Source of the DNA: Ceratotherium simum simum
Taxonomy: Eukaryota > Chordata > Mammalia > Perissodactyla > Rhinocerotidae
Assembly: GCF_000283155.1 (NCBI RefSeq)
Contig: NW_004454195.1
Location: 6,544,148-6,608,147, forward strand
Reading direction: 5' to 3'
DNA length: 64,000 bases
Positions 12,472 through 20,546 of the stretch are shown one piece after another (the stretch's first letter is position 1; every line of letters begins with the position of its first letter). The notes beneath the pieces are model-generated. The model searched no databases. It was not told where the DNA came from and saw only the letters and a program-made list of their open reading frames with translations. Made by a program: the position numbers and the translations under genes.

Positions 12472-12675
12472 CTCTCTCTCTTTTTTTTTTTTAACTGAGG
12501 AAGATTAGCCCTGAGCTAACAACTGTGCCAATATTCCTCTATTTTGTATGTGAGTAGCTGCCACAGCATGGCTGATAAGTGGTGTATGTCCATGCCTGGG
12601 ATCCAAACCCGCAAACCAAGGCCACAGAAAAGGAGTGTGCAGAATTCAACCACTAGGCCACGGGGCTGGCGCTGG
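12472..12675 (-). mobile_element. ERE SINE inserted in the provirus leader
   Basis: The copy reads in reverse: a CT/poly-T tail, 'gaggaagattagccctgagc' and 'aactgtgccaatattcctct', then 'ggccacggggctggc' at the head end. An exact 12 bp duplication flanks it. It lies between the 5' LTR and the gag remnant and is therefore younger than the provirus. It lacks one of the two tail modules seen in other EREs of this window. Confidence 0.92.
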
Positions 12676-12732
12676 TCCAAGGTCTCTTAACTGCAGCTTC
12701 CAGACAGAGCAAGGTGTCTCCAGCTTACGGTG

Positions 12733-12750
12733 TCCTACGTTCAGATGCCA
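12733..12750 (-). promoter_or_regulatory. Candidate primer-binding site of the provirus
   Basis: On the minus strand the first bases after the 5' LTR read TGGCATCTGAACGTAGGA. Retroviral primer-binding sites start with TGG, and the TGGC..C.GAAC pattern is nearest to a lysine-tRNA type. The match is decayed and the exact LTR edge is ambiguous by a few bases, so the tRNA assignment is tentative. Confidence 0.4.
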
Positions 12751-13268
12751 GAAACTATAGGGGAATAAAAAGTTTTCCTTGACCCTTTCAGGGTTCCTGG
12801 CTGGGTCTGAATACTAAACTGACAAAGACAGATTAACAACAGAGAAACATTTAAATTTATTTCATATAAATTTTATATGACGTAGGAGCCTTCATAAGGA
12901 AATAAAGACCCCCCAAAATAGTTAGACCTATGTATTATTATGCTAGAGTTGATGAAGAGTGGACAGTTGTGTAGGAATATGATAGGGTATGAGGTAAGTG
13001 TAGTAAGCTGAGGGAAACTGAGCAAAGCCTGTGTGTTAGGATTCTTCTCCAGTGTCCCTATGTCTCTGGAGATAAGGATGCTCCTTTCCTCTGGGTATAA
13101 GGAAGGCACCTCTCACATGAGGGTTTTATGACCTATTTCAGGAGAGAAAAAGGGGGGAAGGTCAGAGTGACCTTCCTGCTTCTTCCATTTTCTCAAAACT
13201 CCTTCACCTTAAAATATTCAATATGCCCAGATGCCATATTTTGGGGTAGCACGCCCTGAATCCCATCA
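12751..13268 (-). mobile_element. 5' LTR of the minus-strand endogenous retrovirus, truncated
   Basis: Aligns with 6886-7418 through nearly its whole length. In the first ~150 aligned bases I counted about 23 differences, roughly 15%. On the minus strand an AATAAA lies at 12861-12856, a plausible polyadenylation signal that is mutated in the other LTR. At the right edge it stops after 'ccctgaatcccatc', whereas the partner continues about 20 bp further to its terminal CA, so the outermost end has been lost where it meets the MLT1. Confidence 0.87.
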
Positions 13269-13656
13269 GCTGCTGTAGCAAAGTACCTAACAAAGTCTGG
13301 GTGGTTTAAACCACAGAAATTTATTTCCTCACAGTTCTGGAGTCTAGAAGTCCAAGATCAAGGTACTGGCAGGGTTGGTTTCTTCTAAAGCCTCTCTCCT
13401 TGGCTTGTAGATGGCCGCCTTCTTGTTGTGACCTTTTCTCTGTGCATGTGCATGCCTGGTGTCTCTTTGTGTGTCCTAATCTCCTTTCTTTATAAGTACA
13501 CGGGTCATATTGGATTAGGGCTCAGCCTAATGACCTCATTTAACTTAATCACCTCTGTAAAGACCCTATCTCCAAATATAGTCCCATTCTGAGGTACTGA
13601 GGGGTTAGGGCTTCAACATGTGAATTTTTTGGGGGGAGACAATTCAGTCTGTAACA
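13269..13656 (-). mobile_element. MLT1 (MaLR) LTR, reverse orientation
   Basis: Reverse-complemented, this gives the MLT1 order: TGTTACAGACTGAATTG, 'TTGAAGCCCTAACCCC', 'AAGAAGGCGGCCATCTACAA', 'TGATCTTGGACTTCTAGACT', 'AACTGTGAGGAAATAAATTT' and GTTTAAACCACCCAG. The 5' terminus ends cleanly near 13656. The other end lacks the last ~18 bp of the consensus and abuts the truncated retroviral LTR. Confidence 0.92.
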
Positions 13657-14189
13657 TATGCTTAACCACCCCATTGTCAGAATTTCTTCCTCAAAGATAA
13701 TTTATATTTCTTCTACTTTACTTTGAGTCCACTTTTTCCCTTCTTTCACCTTCTATGGAGATGGAGAATAGAACACTATTCCTCAAACAATAACCTTTCA
13801 TTTGTCTGTGTGAGATGATTCATTCTCCTCCTCAGCCAACTGTTTTGTTTCTTTCACTTTTTTCATGTATGCTACCTTCCAGCACAGAGAACTACTTCAG
13901 GGTTCTAAAGTGCTGCATTCCTGTGGAGAGAGCCCAAGCTCAGGCTTGTTTTCTTGTCATTAAAGCTACCTCACAGCTTCCACGTTGACCTCATGGTTAG
14001 TGTGACTCTTAATATCTATATGGCTGTTCTATGTCTTATTTATTTTGTGTTCTTTTACCTAAAAGAATCTCACTGAAATTTGAATGATATATTGTTCTTA
14101 AGGTTCTTCTACTGTCAGAGTAATTTTGACTTCTATCTCATAGTCAAATTAGGTGATATCTTTTCATCCATAAAACATAAACCATTCAG
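13657..14189. other. Unique non-coding DNA
   Basis: No recognised repeat or gene. Confidence 0.5.
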
Positions 14190-14345
14190 TGAGGTTGGAT
14201 ATATCACCCCAACTTTATACAATAGGAAATTGAGGCCCAGGAAGTTTAAGTAAATTGCTAAAAGCACACATCAAAAACGTGACAAAGTTTGTGTTTTTAA
14301 CACAGTATGTCTGACTGCAGCGCCTGTGACCTTTCTGCTCTGTCT
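14190..14345 (-). repeat. MIR SINE fragment, reverse
   Basis: 'aggaaattgaggcccagga' followed by agtttaagtaaattgc and a 'gtctgactgcagcgcctgtg' block is a reversed MIR core and head. Confidence 0.78.
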
Positions 14346-14509
14346 TGTGGTATCAGTATCTCCTACATAACCTTTTCATATTTCAATCATTTCCCCAGTC
14401 TCTCAGAATTAATAATCCTAAGTCATCTTTCTTCTCTCTTGCTCACCATATCTAAGCAGTCATAAAGTCGTATTAATTTTCCCTTAATGTTTTATTTTGC
14501 ATCCAGTTC

Positions 14510-14695
14510 TTTTTACTGCCAACATCAAGTTCAAGCCCTTTCAACTTTACCTGTTGCCTATTCCAATAGCCTCCTAATTTGTCTCTTTGTTAGCCCCTCT
14601 CTTCGCTAATCCACTTGTGCTTCTAAAGCAACTTTTCATCCTGTGGATCCCCCTGTCCCATCACTCCCTTGCCTTCTCATTGCTAACTAATGAAG
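14510..14695 (+). repeat. L2 LINE, left part
   Basis: Pyrimidine-rich L2 3'-region wording (tgcctattccaatagcctcc, tcactcccttgcc). It is interrupted at 14695 by an MLT1 and continues after it. Confidence 0.6.
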
Positions 14696-15079
14696 TGTAA
14701 TTGACTGAATTTTGTCCCCTGCAACTACGTATGTTGAAGTCTTAACCCCCAATGTAACTGTATTTGGAGATGGGGACTTGAAGGAGGTAACAAAGGCTAA
14801 ATGAGGTCATAAGAGTGAGGTCCTAATCTAAGACGACTGGTGTCTTTGCAAGAAGAGAGAGAGACACCAGAGATGTTCACACACAGAGGAAAGGCCATGT
14901 AAGGACACACTGAGAAGTTGGCCTTCTGCAGGCCATGAAGAGAGTCCTCAAGAGAAACTGAACCTGCCAATATCTTCATCCTGAACTTCCAGCTTCTAGA
15001 ACTGTGAGAAATAAATTTCTGTTGTTTAAGCCAGCCAGTCTGTGGTGTTTTGTTATGGCAGCCCTAGCTGAGTAATATA
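14696..15079 (+). mobile_element. MLT1 (MaLR) LTR inserted in L2
   Basis: MLT1 order on the plus strand: 'tgactgaattttgtcccct', 'ttgaagtcttaaccccc', 'aaatgaggtcataagagtga', 'ggccatgtaaggacacactg', 'acttccagcttctagaactg' and 'gtttaagccagccagtctgt'. The five bases tgaag at 14691-14695 recur at 15080-15084, the 5 bp duplication expected for this superfamily. The 60-codon antisense frame is not a gene. Confidence 0.94.
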
Positions 15080-15420
15080 TGAAGGAAGTATAAATTCCTT
15101 ATCCAGACAATGTAACCCACCAACAATTTGATTCTTACTTTCTTTCAATCTCATTCATAAAAGTACTTCCCATTCCAAAGAAACCCCTCAACGCTTAGTT
15201 CTTTCTTTTCCAGGTCTTTGTTTCTTTCTGGGAGGGACTTCTCTCATGTTTTCACTTATGTAGGTTTACCTGTCCTTTAGGAATGAGATCTGGTCTCACT
15301 CCTGTTTCCTTATCTAGACTGTAAACTTCTTGTGGGGACTATGCCTCCAAATTAGTATCTCTTAAGGGACCTATTGCCATGCCTGACTCTGATGCCTAAA
15401 AGTGTCTGTTGATTGAGTCA
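15080..15420 (+). repeat. L2 LINE, right part (3' end region)
   Basis: Continues the L2 order with 'gactgtaaacttcttgtggg' and 'ttgccatgcctgactctgat', then a degenerate 'gtctgttgattgagtcatta' tail. Confidence 0.68.
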
Positions 15421-15700
15421 TTAATTTTTCTGGATTGTCATGATTTCTCTGATACCTTCTCTTTTATTGCAATCCTCTGGCTGTTTTGTAGAACCTACAG
15501 TTTTAAAGTATTACGGCCTGGATGATAACACTAGCAAGCATTGCCTTCTTAGAAGTGTAGGCTGTCATCTAAAGAAAATTGACTCTGGTCCCTAATATTC
15601 AGAAACTACAGAATCGTGAAACAAATTCCTTCCCAATAATGAGCCTTTCTGCCATAATTTCAATTTTCCATCTAAAACTGGGGTACTCACCGATAGCAAC
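15421..15700. other. Unique non-coding DNA
   Basis: No feature recognised. Confidence 0.45.
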
Positions 15701-16096
15701 TGTTAAAAAAGAAATAACAGGCCCAAAATGGAGTCATTTGCTCCAGGGTAGCAAACCAAGACTTAATTACAGTTTCAACCTATTGCAGGAACGTGACCTT
15801 TTTCACAGTCAATCTGAAATTTCCTGATTAGCACTAGTGAGGTCATCTGCATGATAAAATCCCTGCCAGTCCTTTCCCCCCAAAAAGAAGATGTCCTGGC
15901 CTAAAACAATCCTTTCTTTCCTTTTGCTAATAACTTCCTTACCCCATCCTCCTTCTGTCTATAAAAACCTTCCCTTTTTCACCTCTGCTTGTAGTCTCTC
16001 TCTACTTGCTAGATGGGATGCTGCCCAATTCATGAATTGCTTAATAAAGCCAATTAAATTTTCAAATTTACTCAGTTGAAGTTTTGTTCTTTAACA
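15701..16096 (+). mobile_element. Solo LTR with promoter and poly(A) signals
   Basis: Ends are TGTTA...TAACA, and the four bases caac flank both sides (15697-15700 and 16097-16100), which suits a class I-type 4 bp duplication. A TATA-like 'tctataaaaacc' lies at 15958-15969. An aataaa lies at 16042-16047, followed by T-rich sequence. The 'gatgggatgctgcccaatt' block just before the poly(A) signal recalls a known mammalian LTR family whose name I cannot fix. No internal retroviral sequence is attached, so this is a solo LTR. The 62- and 82-codon frames in it are not genes. Confidence 0.72.
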
Positions 16097-16109
16097 CAAC
16101 AAATAACAA

Positions 16110-16139
16110 GAGTACACACACGTATACACACACACACAC
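16110..16139 (+). repeat. (CA)n microsatellite
   Basis: Interrupted CA run: acacacacgtatacacac followed by more CA. Confidence 0.9.
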
Positions 16140-16994
16140 CTCCCTTTGCAACATAGCAGGAGATAATCAGCAACAATCTCCTCGACTGTCAAATCTAGAG
16201 TGGCCCATGGTACCCATGCCTCATTTTTAGCTCCCTTAACACTTAAACATTTAGTTTCTGGGAAAAAAAATTGTTTTGGGAAAAGCAGGAGGGATCTTTT
16301 TTCTTCTTTTTCGGTTTTAGGCAACTCTTTTCACTTATCTCTCCAGGTTTTTGATTATCTGCTGTTAAAAGGTGGAAATGAAACCTCACTTCCGTCTTTC
16401 CTTTCCAGCTGAAACCTGAAGGCTTAAGGATACTCATCAGCTGGTCTGAGGTATGGGTAGTTAAGGAAGTTGTTTAGAGGCTTGTTAAGTCTTTGCTCAA
16501 AGGCAGTGAATAAAATGCACTTCCCATTCCTCAGCTTTAACAAAGAAACCCAGCCATTAACATAGGAAAGCCTCTTGTTTGCATTTTTTAACAGCTGACA
16601 TTTGTACCTTTTGGAGGAAAGTGAAGGGCATCTCATTGCTTCCTTGTTTAAAGTAGCCTGGAAATAATGGGGATGATAGGGAAGCAGGGCTAATTTCCTT
16701 TGTCTCCTATTCAGCAGATAATGGTGGTCTGTGTGGGATGTTAAAGGCCAGGCAGCCCGCGTTGACCTGGAGGTGACTTTATTCTTCCGTGGTTTATCAA
16801 AGGCTCCTGTCAGTCAAACTCATGCTGGGAGACTGGGGAATGGTCATCTGGTTTACCGTTCACCAGAAAGGAGAGAGGAGAGTGAGGAGGTGAAAAAAAT
16901 CTCGCTGTCAGTTCTGAGCCAGGTGCAAGGGCGACGCATTTGGAGGCGGGTTTAGCAACCTTTACGCACACACGCATAAGAGAAATAAATGTGA
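16140..16994. other. Unique non-coding DNA
   Basis: Several overlapping short frames on both strands, none with a domain, signal or splice context that I can support. Confidence 0.5.
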
Positions 16995-17125
16995 GCGTAT
17001 CTGTGTGTGTGTGAGAGAGAGAGACAAAGCCAGAGACAGAGACAGAGATGAGAAGAGGGAGGGAGGTAAGAGGGATGGAAACACTGGGAAGAGGAAGAGA
17101 GACAGGGAGGATGGGATGGAGACTT
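16995..17125 (+). repeat. GT then GA/GGGA low-complexity tract
   Basis: A short GT run (17000-17011) passes into GA and then mixed GAGACA and GGGA purine sequence. The 159-codon minus-strand frame across this region (16810-17289) is dominated by S, L, P, T and H from this tract and is rejected as a gene. Confidence 0.85.
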
Positions 17126-17662
17126 TTATTTAAGCCCCTGTGATCATCTTGAATTGATTTTAAGTGCAAAGACTGAAGGTCACTCATGCTGCTAACCCTG
17201 CAGAGAAACCTCTGAATTGTTTCCCTGGCTGTGGGGAAGAAAGAGAGTAAGTGGCTCACAGCAGGGAGCTGATTTAATTTAAAGCACAATGTTTCTGTTC
17301 TGAAGCCAGAATTCTTTCATCCTAGCCTTGTTGATTACAAGCACTAACAAGGTATTACAAGAAGCGCTACTAGGAAATCTTCCCCTCTCCCCTCACCCCA
17401 AGTTAACTTCTGGTGAACTAGGCTTTCATGGGGCCACACAGCAGGGTCTCCCCATAGGGCAGACACTCAGAAAGCCTTCTGTTGTCTGGAAGCTCATGTC
17501 CTCGTGGAACCCAGGTTTGGGTCTGTGTTAATGTGACAATTCCTGCCAGTAGCTGAAATTTATACAGCCATGGAAACACTTTTTTATCCCCGGACATTGC
17601 AAGTATTGAAGCAAGGATGCTTCAATGCTTCAAAGATCTGTAAGGACAGAGGCCGACCTCCT
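17126..17662. other. Unique non-coding DNA
   Basis: No feature recognised. Confidence 0.5.
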
Positions 17663-17668
17663 GGCTTG

Positions 17669-17839
17669 CTTTCTCTCCTTCTTTCTCTTCTTTCTTTCTT
17701 TCTTTCTTCCTTCCCTCCCTCCCTCCCACCCTCCCATCCTCCTTCCCTCCTTCTTCCGTTCCTTCCCTCCTTCCCTCCTTCCTTTCTCCCTTCCTCCCTT
17801 CTTCCCTTCCTCCCTTCCTTCCTTCCTTCCATTCTTCCT
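17669..17839 (-). repeat. (TTCC/TTTC/TCCC)n microsatellite grown from an L1 A-tail
   Basis: About 170 bp of almost pure pyrimidine on the plus strand. It lies exactly where the poly(A) tail of the adjacent minus-strand L1 (17840-18281) should be. A 13 bp duplication with two mismatches (ggcttgctttctc at 17663-17675, ggctttctttccc at 18284-18296) encloses tract plus L1, so the tract is best read as an expanded tail. Frames of 74-100 codons on either strand here are low-complexity artefacts. Confidence 0.9.
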
Positions 17840-18283
17840 ATTGTGGTAAACCATATGTAATACAAAATTTTTATCATTTGAGCCATTTTTAAGTGTACTG
17901 TTCAATGGCATTAAGTACATTCACATTGCTGTGCAACCATCACCACCATCCATCTCCAGACCTCTTTTCATCTTCCCAAACTGAAATTCTATATCCATTA
18001 AACAATAACTCCTCGTTCCTCCTTCCCCACAGACCCTGGCGCCTACCATTCTACTTTCTGTCTCAGTGAATTTGACTACTCTAAGAACCTCATATAAGTA
18101 GAACCATACAGTATTTGTCCTTTTGTGATTGGCTTATTTCACTCAGCATGTTTTCAAGGTTCATTCATGTTGTAGCATGTGTCATAATTTCCTTCCTTTT
18201 CAAGGCTGAACATTATTGTATGACTATACCACATTTTGTTTATTCATTCATCCATCCATGGACACTTGGGTTAGTTCCACAAA
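17840..18283 (-). mobile_element. L1 LINE 3' end, 5'-truncated, reverse
   Basis: Matches the reverse of the L1MA/MB-type 3' UTR and ORF2 end: 'ttcacattgctgtgcaacca', 'cttcccaaactgaaattcta', 'gactactctaagaacctcat' and 'ccatggacacttgggtta'. Homologous blocks occur at 39432-39830. Only the last ~440 bp were inserted. Confidence 0.92.
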
Positions 18284-18414
18284 GGCTTTCTTTCCCATTG
18301 TGCTGTTCTCACATGTCTGTCCTCTCCTTCCAGTGCCTAGCATCAAATTAAGCCAATGCCCTATAAATTCTGTGTGTTTGTTTGTTTTTTGTAGACATTA
18401 ATAAGGGAAGTAGA

Positions 18415-18706
18415 GGGCCGGCCCCGTGGCTTAGCGGTTAAGTGCATGCGCTCAGCTACTGGTGGCCCAAGTTCAGATCCCGGCCGCGATGCATCGCCAT
18501 CCATGCGGAGGCCGCGTCCCACATACAGCAACTAGAAGGATGTGCAACTATGATATACAACTATCTACTGGGGCTTTGGGGAAAAAAAGGAGGAGGATTG
18601 GCAATAGATGTTAGCTCAGAGCTGGTCCTCCTCAGCAAAAAGAGGAGGATTGGCATGGATGTTAGCTCAGGGCTGATCTTCCTCACAAAAAAAATAAAAA
18701 TAAAAA
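18415..18706 (+). mobile_element. ERE SINE, long variant
   Basis: Head 'gggccggccccgtggcttag', middle 'agcaactagaaggatgtgca' and 'ctatctactggggctttggg', then two copies of a 'gttagctcag.gctg' tail module and an A-rich end. Flanks ataagggaagtaga (18401-18414) and ataagagacgtaga (18707-18720) match at 12 of 14, a diverged target-site duplication. The 101-codon frame over it is SINE-derived. Confidence 0.95.
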
Positions 18707-18720
18707 ATAAGAGACGTAGA

Positions 18721-19084
18721 AAGGGGATCAACAGGTCAATAATTTAGTTGCTGTCAACACAAGTGTCACCTCACTTTAGTGTCCACTGCCCTGTCACCAA
18801 AATGGGGCTGTAATTGTGGTTGGTTTTCTGGCTATTTAAAGTGGAGAGGGGCTCTGATCCAAACAGAGCATGGAGGAAAACTGACAGATGGGGTGAAGAG
18901 GGAATATTACTGCTTTATTTTGAACAACGCACTTTTGTTATAGAAACTTCTAAAAAATGCAAAAGTGGAAATACTAGTTTGATGAACTTCCCGTGAGTTG
19001 CATAGCCAGCATAATCAATCATTGACACATGACCAATATTTTTTCATCCGTGCCTCATATACTGCCTCCCCCATCCTGGGTTTT
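18721..19084. other. Unique non-coding DNA
   Basis: No feature recognised. Confidence 0.45.
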
Positions 19085-19210
19085 TAAAAATTTTTCCCCT
19101 AACTCTTTTTATTTTAAAAAGTTCAAACCTACAGAGAAATCTCCAAGAAAAACGTGAAGAGCAACGAAATGTCATTTACCTTCACCTAGAATCAATTGTT
19201 AATCCTCTTG
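19085..19210 (-). repeat. Old L1 3'-UTR fragment, reverse
   Basis: 'tttttattttaaaaagttca' then 'aacctacagagaaatct' and 'accttcacctagaatcaatt' match the reverse of older L1M 3' ends. The similar start 'actttttattttgaaataat' occurs at 59738. Confidence 0.6.
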
Positions 19211-19771
19211 AGAAAGAGGATTATGATTGTTTCTGAATCTGGTGTCATCATGGACTCTTAAATGTTTACATTGTTAGCAGAGATAGAGAACTGAGTAGTC
19301 GATAATCTCTAGAACCTTCTAACTGTTTGACATCCAGATATCTCCTGAGATATTTGCAAAAAGCAAGAATGGTAAGACATTAACTAACTCCAATAAATTA
19401 GTCACACATTAGAGAAGCTTTTCTTCTGCCTTTTGAACTGTTCCTAAAAGAAAGGCAGGGTTGCCTTTTGTCCCTGCAGGGACATGCAGTTGGCTCATTC
19501 TAATAACAGTCTAAATATATTTTTGAACATCCACTAATTAAATCTTGTAAAACTCCCAAGAGTCAGGACATCTCTCATTTATATGTGAAGGAAATAAACA
19601 CGGGGGCATCTAGGGTATAAGATACCCAGATGGAGAAGATTGTCTCTGATTTGTTGAATACTTCCCAGGACCACATAATGTACTGGAGGGCACTTAACAA
19701 GTATTGTCATTCTGTTAAGCCCCCAAATTTAAACCAGTGAGAATGCGAGATGGTTCCTAGTTACTTGTTTT
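19211..19771. other. Unique non-coding DNA
   Basis: No feature recognised. Confidence 0.45.
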
Positions 19772-19833
19772 GGATGATTAAGGCTAGTAAGGTTGATTAA
19801 GGCTAGTAAGGATGATTAAGGCTAGTAAGGATG
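19772..19833 (+). repeat. 19 bp minisatellite, three units plus partial
   Basis: Unit ggatgattaaggctagtaa at 19772-19790, a one-base variant at 19791-19809 and an exact copy at 19810-19828, then the first bases of a fourth. Confidence 0.97.
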
Positions 19834-20286
19834 CAACAGAATCCTATTATCATGTAAGGATGTATTGTTTTTGTATATAATATTATTTATAATTTTTAAG
19901 AGTCAAAAATATCATTCTGTTTAACTTAAGTCTTTATAAAGCCCAAATAAACATTTTTAAAAAACAATCTAAAAAGAGGATAAAAACATTAAGTTTGGCT
20001 TTTTGGAGGGAATAATATACATATCAGCCAGAACACAGACCTGCCTATTATAACATAATGGACAATGTTACTCTGATCTTTGTCTCCACAGTTTAATTAA
20101 CAATAGAAAAGTATTGGCCTATAATGGTTTTAAGATGAAGTCTGACATTTTGAAATTTTATCCATCACATTTGTGTTGGTTGGCTTTTTGGGTACCAAAA
20201 AGAAAAATGTTTTGTTCAAATTTGCTTCACGTAGCTGATGAGAAGTCTTGCTGAGGCCTATCAGCTGGAATATTAAAAATAACCCA
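19834..20286. other. Unique AT-rich DNA
   Basis: No feature recognised. Confidence 0.45.
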
Positions 20287-20546
20287 GGGGCCGGCCCGGT
20301 AGCATAGTGGTTAAGTTTGCACACTCTGCTTCGGCAGCCTGGAGTTTGTGGGGTCAGATCCTGGGCGTGGACCTACGCACTGCTTATCAAGCCTTGCTGT
20401 GGCAGGCATCCCACATATAAACCAGAGGAAGATGGGCATGGATGTTAGCCCAGGGCCAATCTTCCTCAGCAAAAAGAGGAGGATTGGCCACAGATGATAC
20501 CTCGGAGCTAAACTTCCTGACGGAAAAAAAAAAAAAAAAAAAAAAA
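20287..20546 (+). mobile_element. ERE SINE, short form
   Basis: Head 'ggggccggcccggtagcat', middle 'gcatcccacatataaacc' and 'agaggaagatgggcatggat', two tail modules, and a 23 bp A run at 20524-20546. No clear target-site duplication could be seen. The 88-codon frame is SINE-derived. Confidence 0.95.

Larger units (their letters stand above)
7419..12750 (-). mobile_element. Internal region of a decayed class I endogenous retrovirus
   Basis: About 5.1 kb of provirus body after removing a later SINE, lying between two related LTRs. It is AT-rich and full of stops on both strands. No intact gag, pol or env frame survives and I cannot locate reverse transcriptase or envelope motifs by eye. The only coding trace I trust is a capsid fragment at 11530-11718. 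Its position near the right-hand LTR fixes the element on the minus strand. The length is below the 6.5-8 kb typical of such interiors, so part of pol and/or env is probably deleted. Class I is inferred from the capsid fragment and the polypurine tract style. Confidence 0.75.

Noticed and set aside
12870..12880. TATAAA on the minus strand of the 5' LTR
   Set aside because: It lies only ~15 bp from the AATAAA at 12861-12856, too close to serve as the LTR TATA box; probably chance in AT-rich sequence.
16810..17289. 159-codon minus-strand frame, the longest in the window
   Set aside because: The translation is dominated by S, L, P, T and H from the GT/GA low-complexity tract at 16995-17125. It has no domain, signal peptide or splice context.
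17570..17920. Frames of 74-100 codons on both strands, some R/K/E/G-rich
   Set aside because: Direct translation of the pyrimidine microsatellite; both strands are open only because the tract lacks stop codons.
18415..18500. Possible tRNA gene
   Set aside because: A and B box similarity belongs to the tRNA-derived head of an ERE SINE; it lacks a complete cloverleaf with acceptor stem.
19772..19833. Possible CRISPR-like array
   Set aside because: Units are directly adjacent with no spacers and the genome is mammalian; this is a minisatellite.
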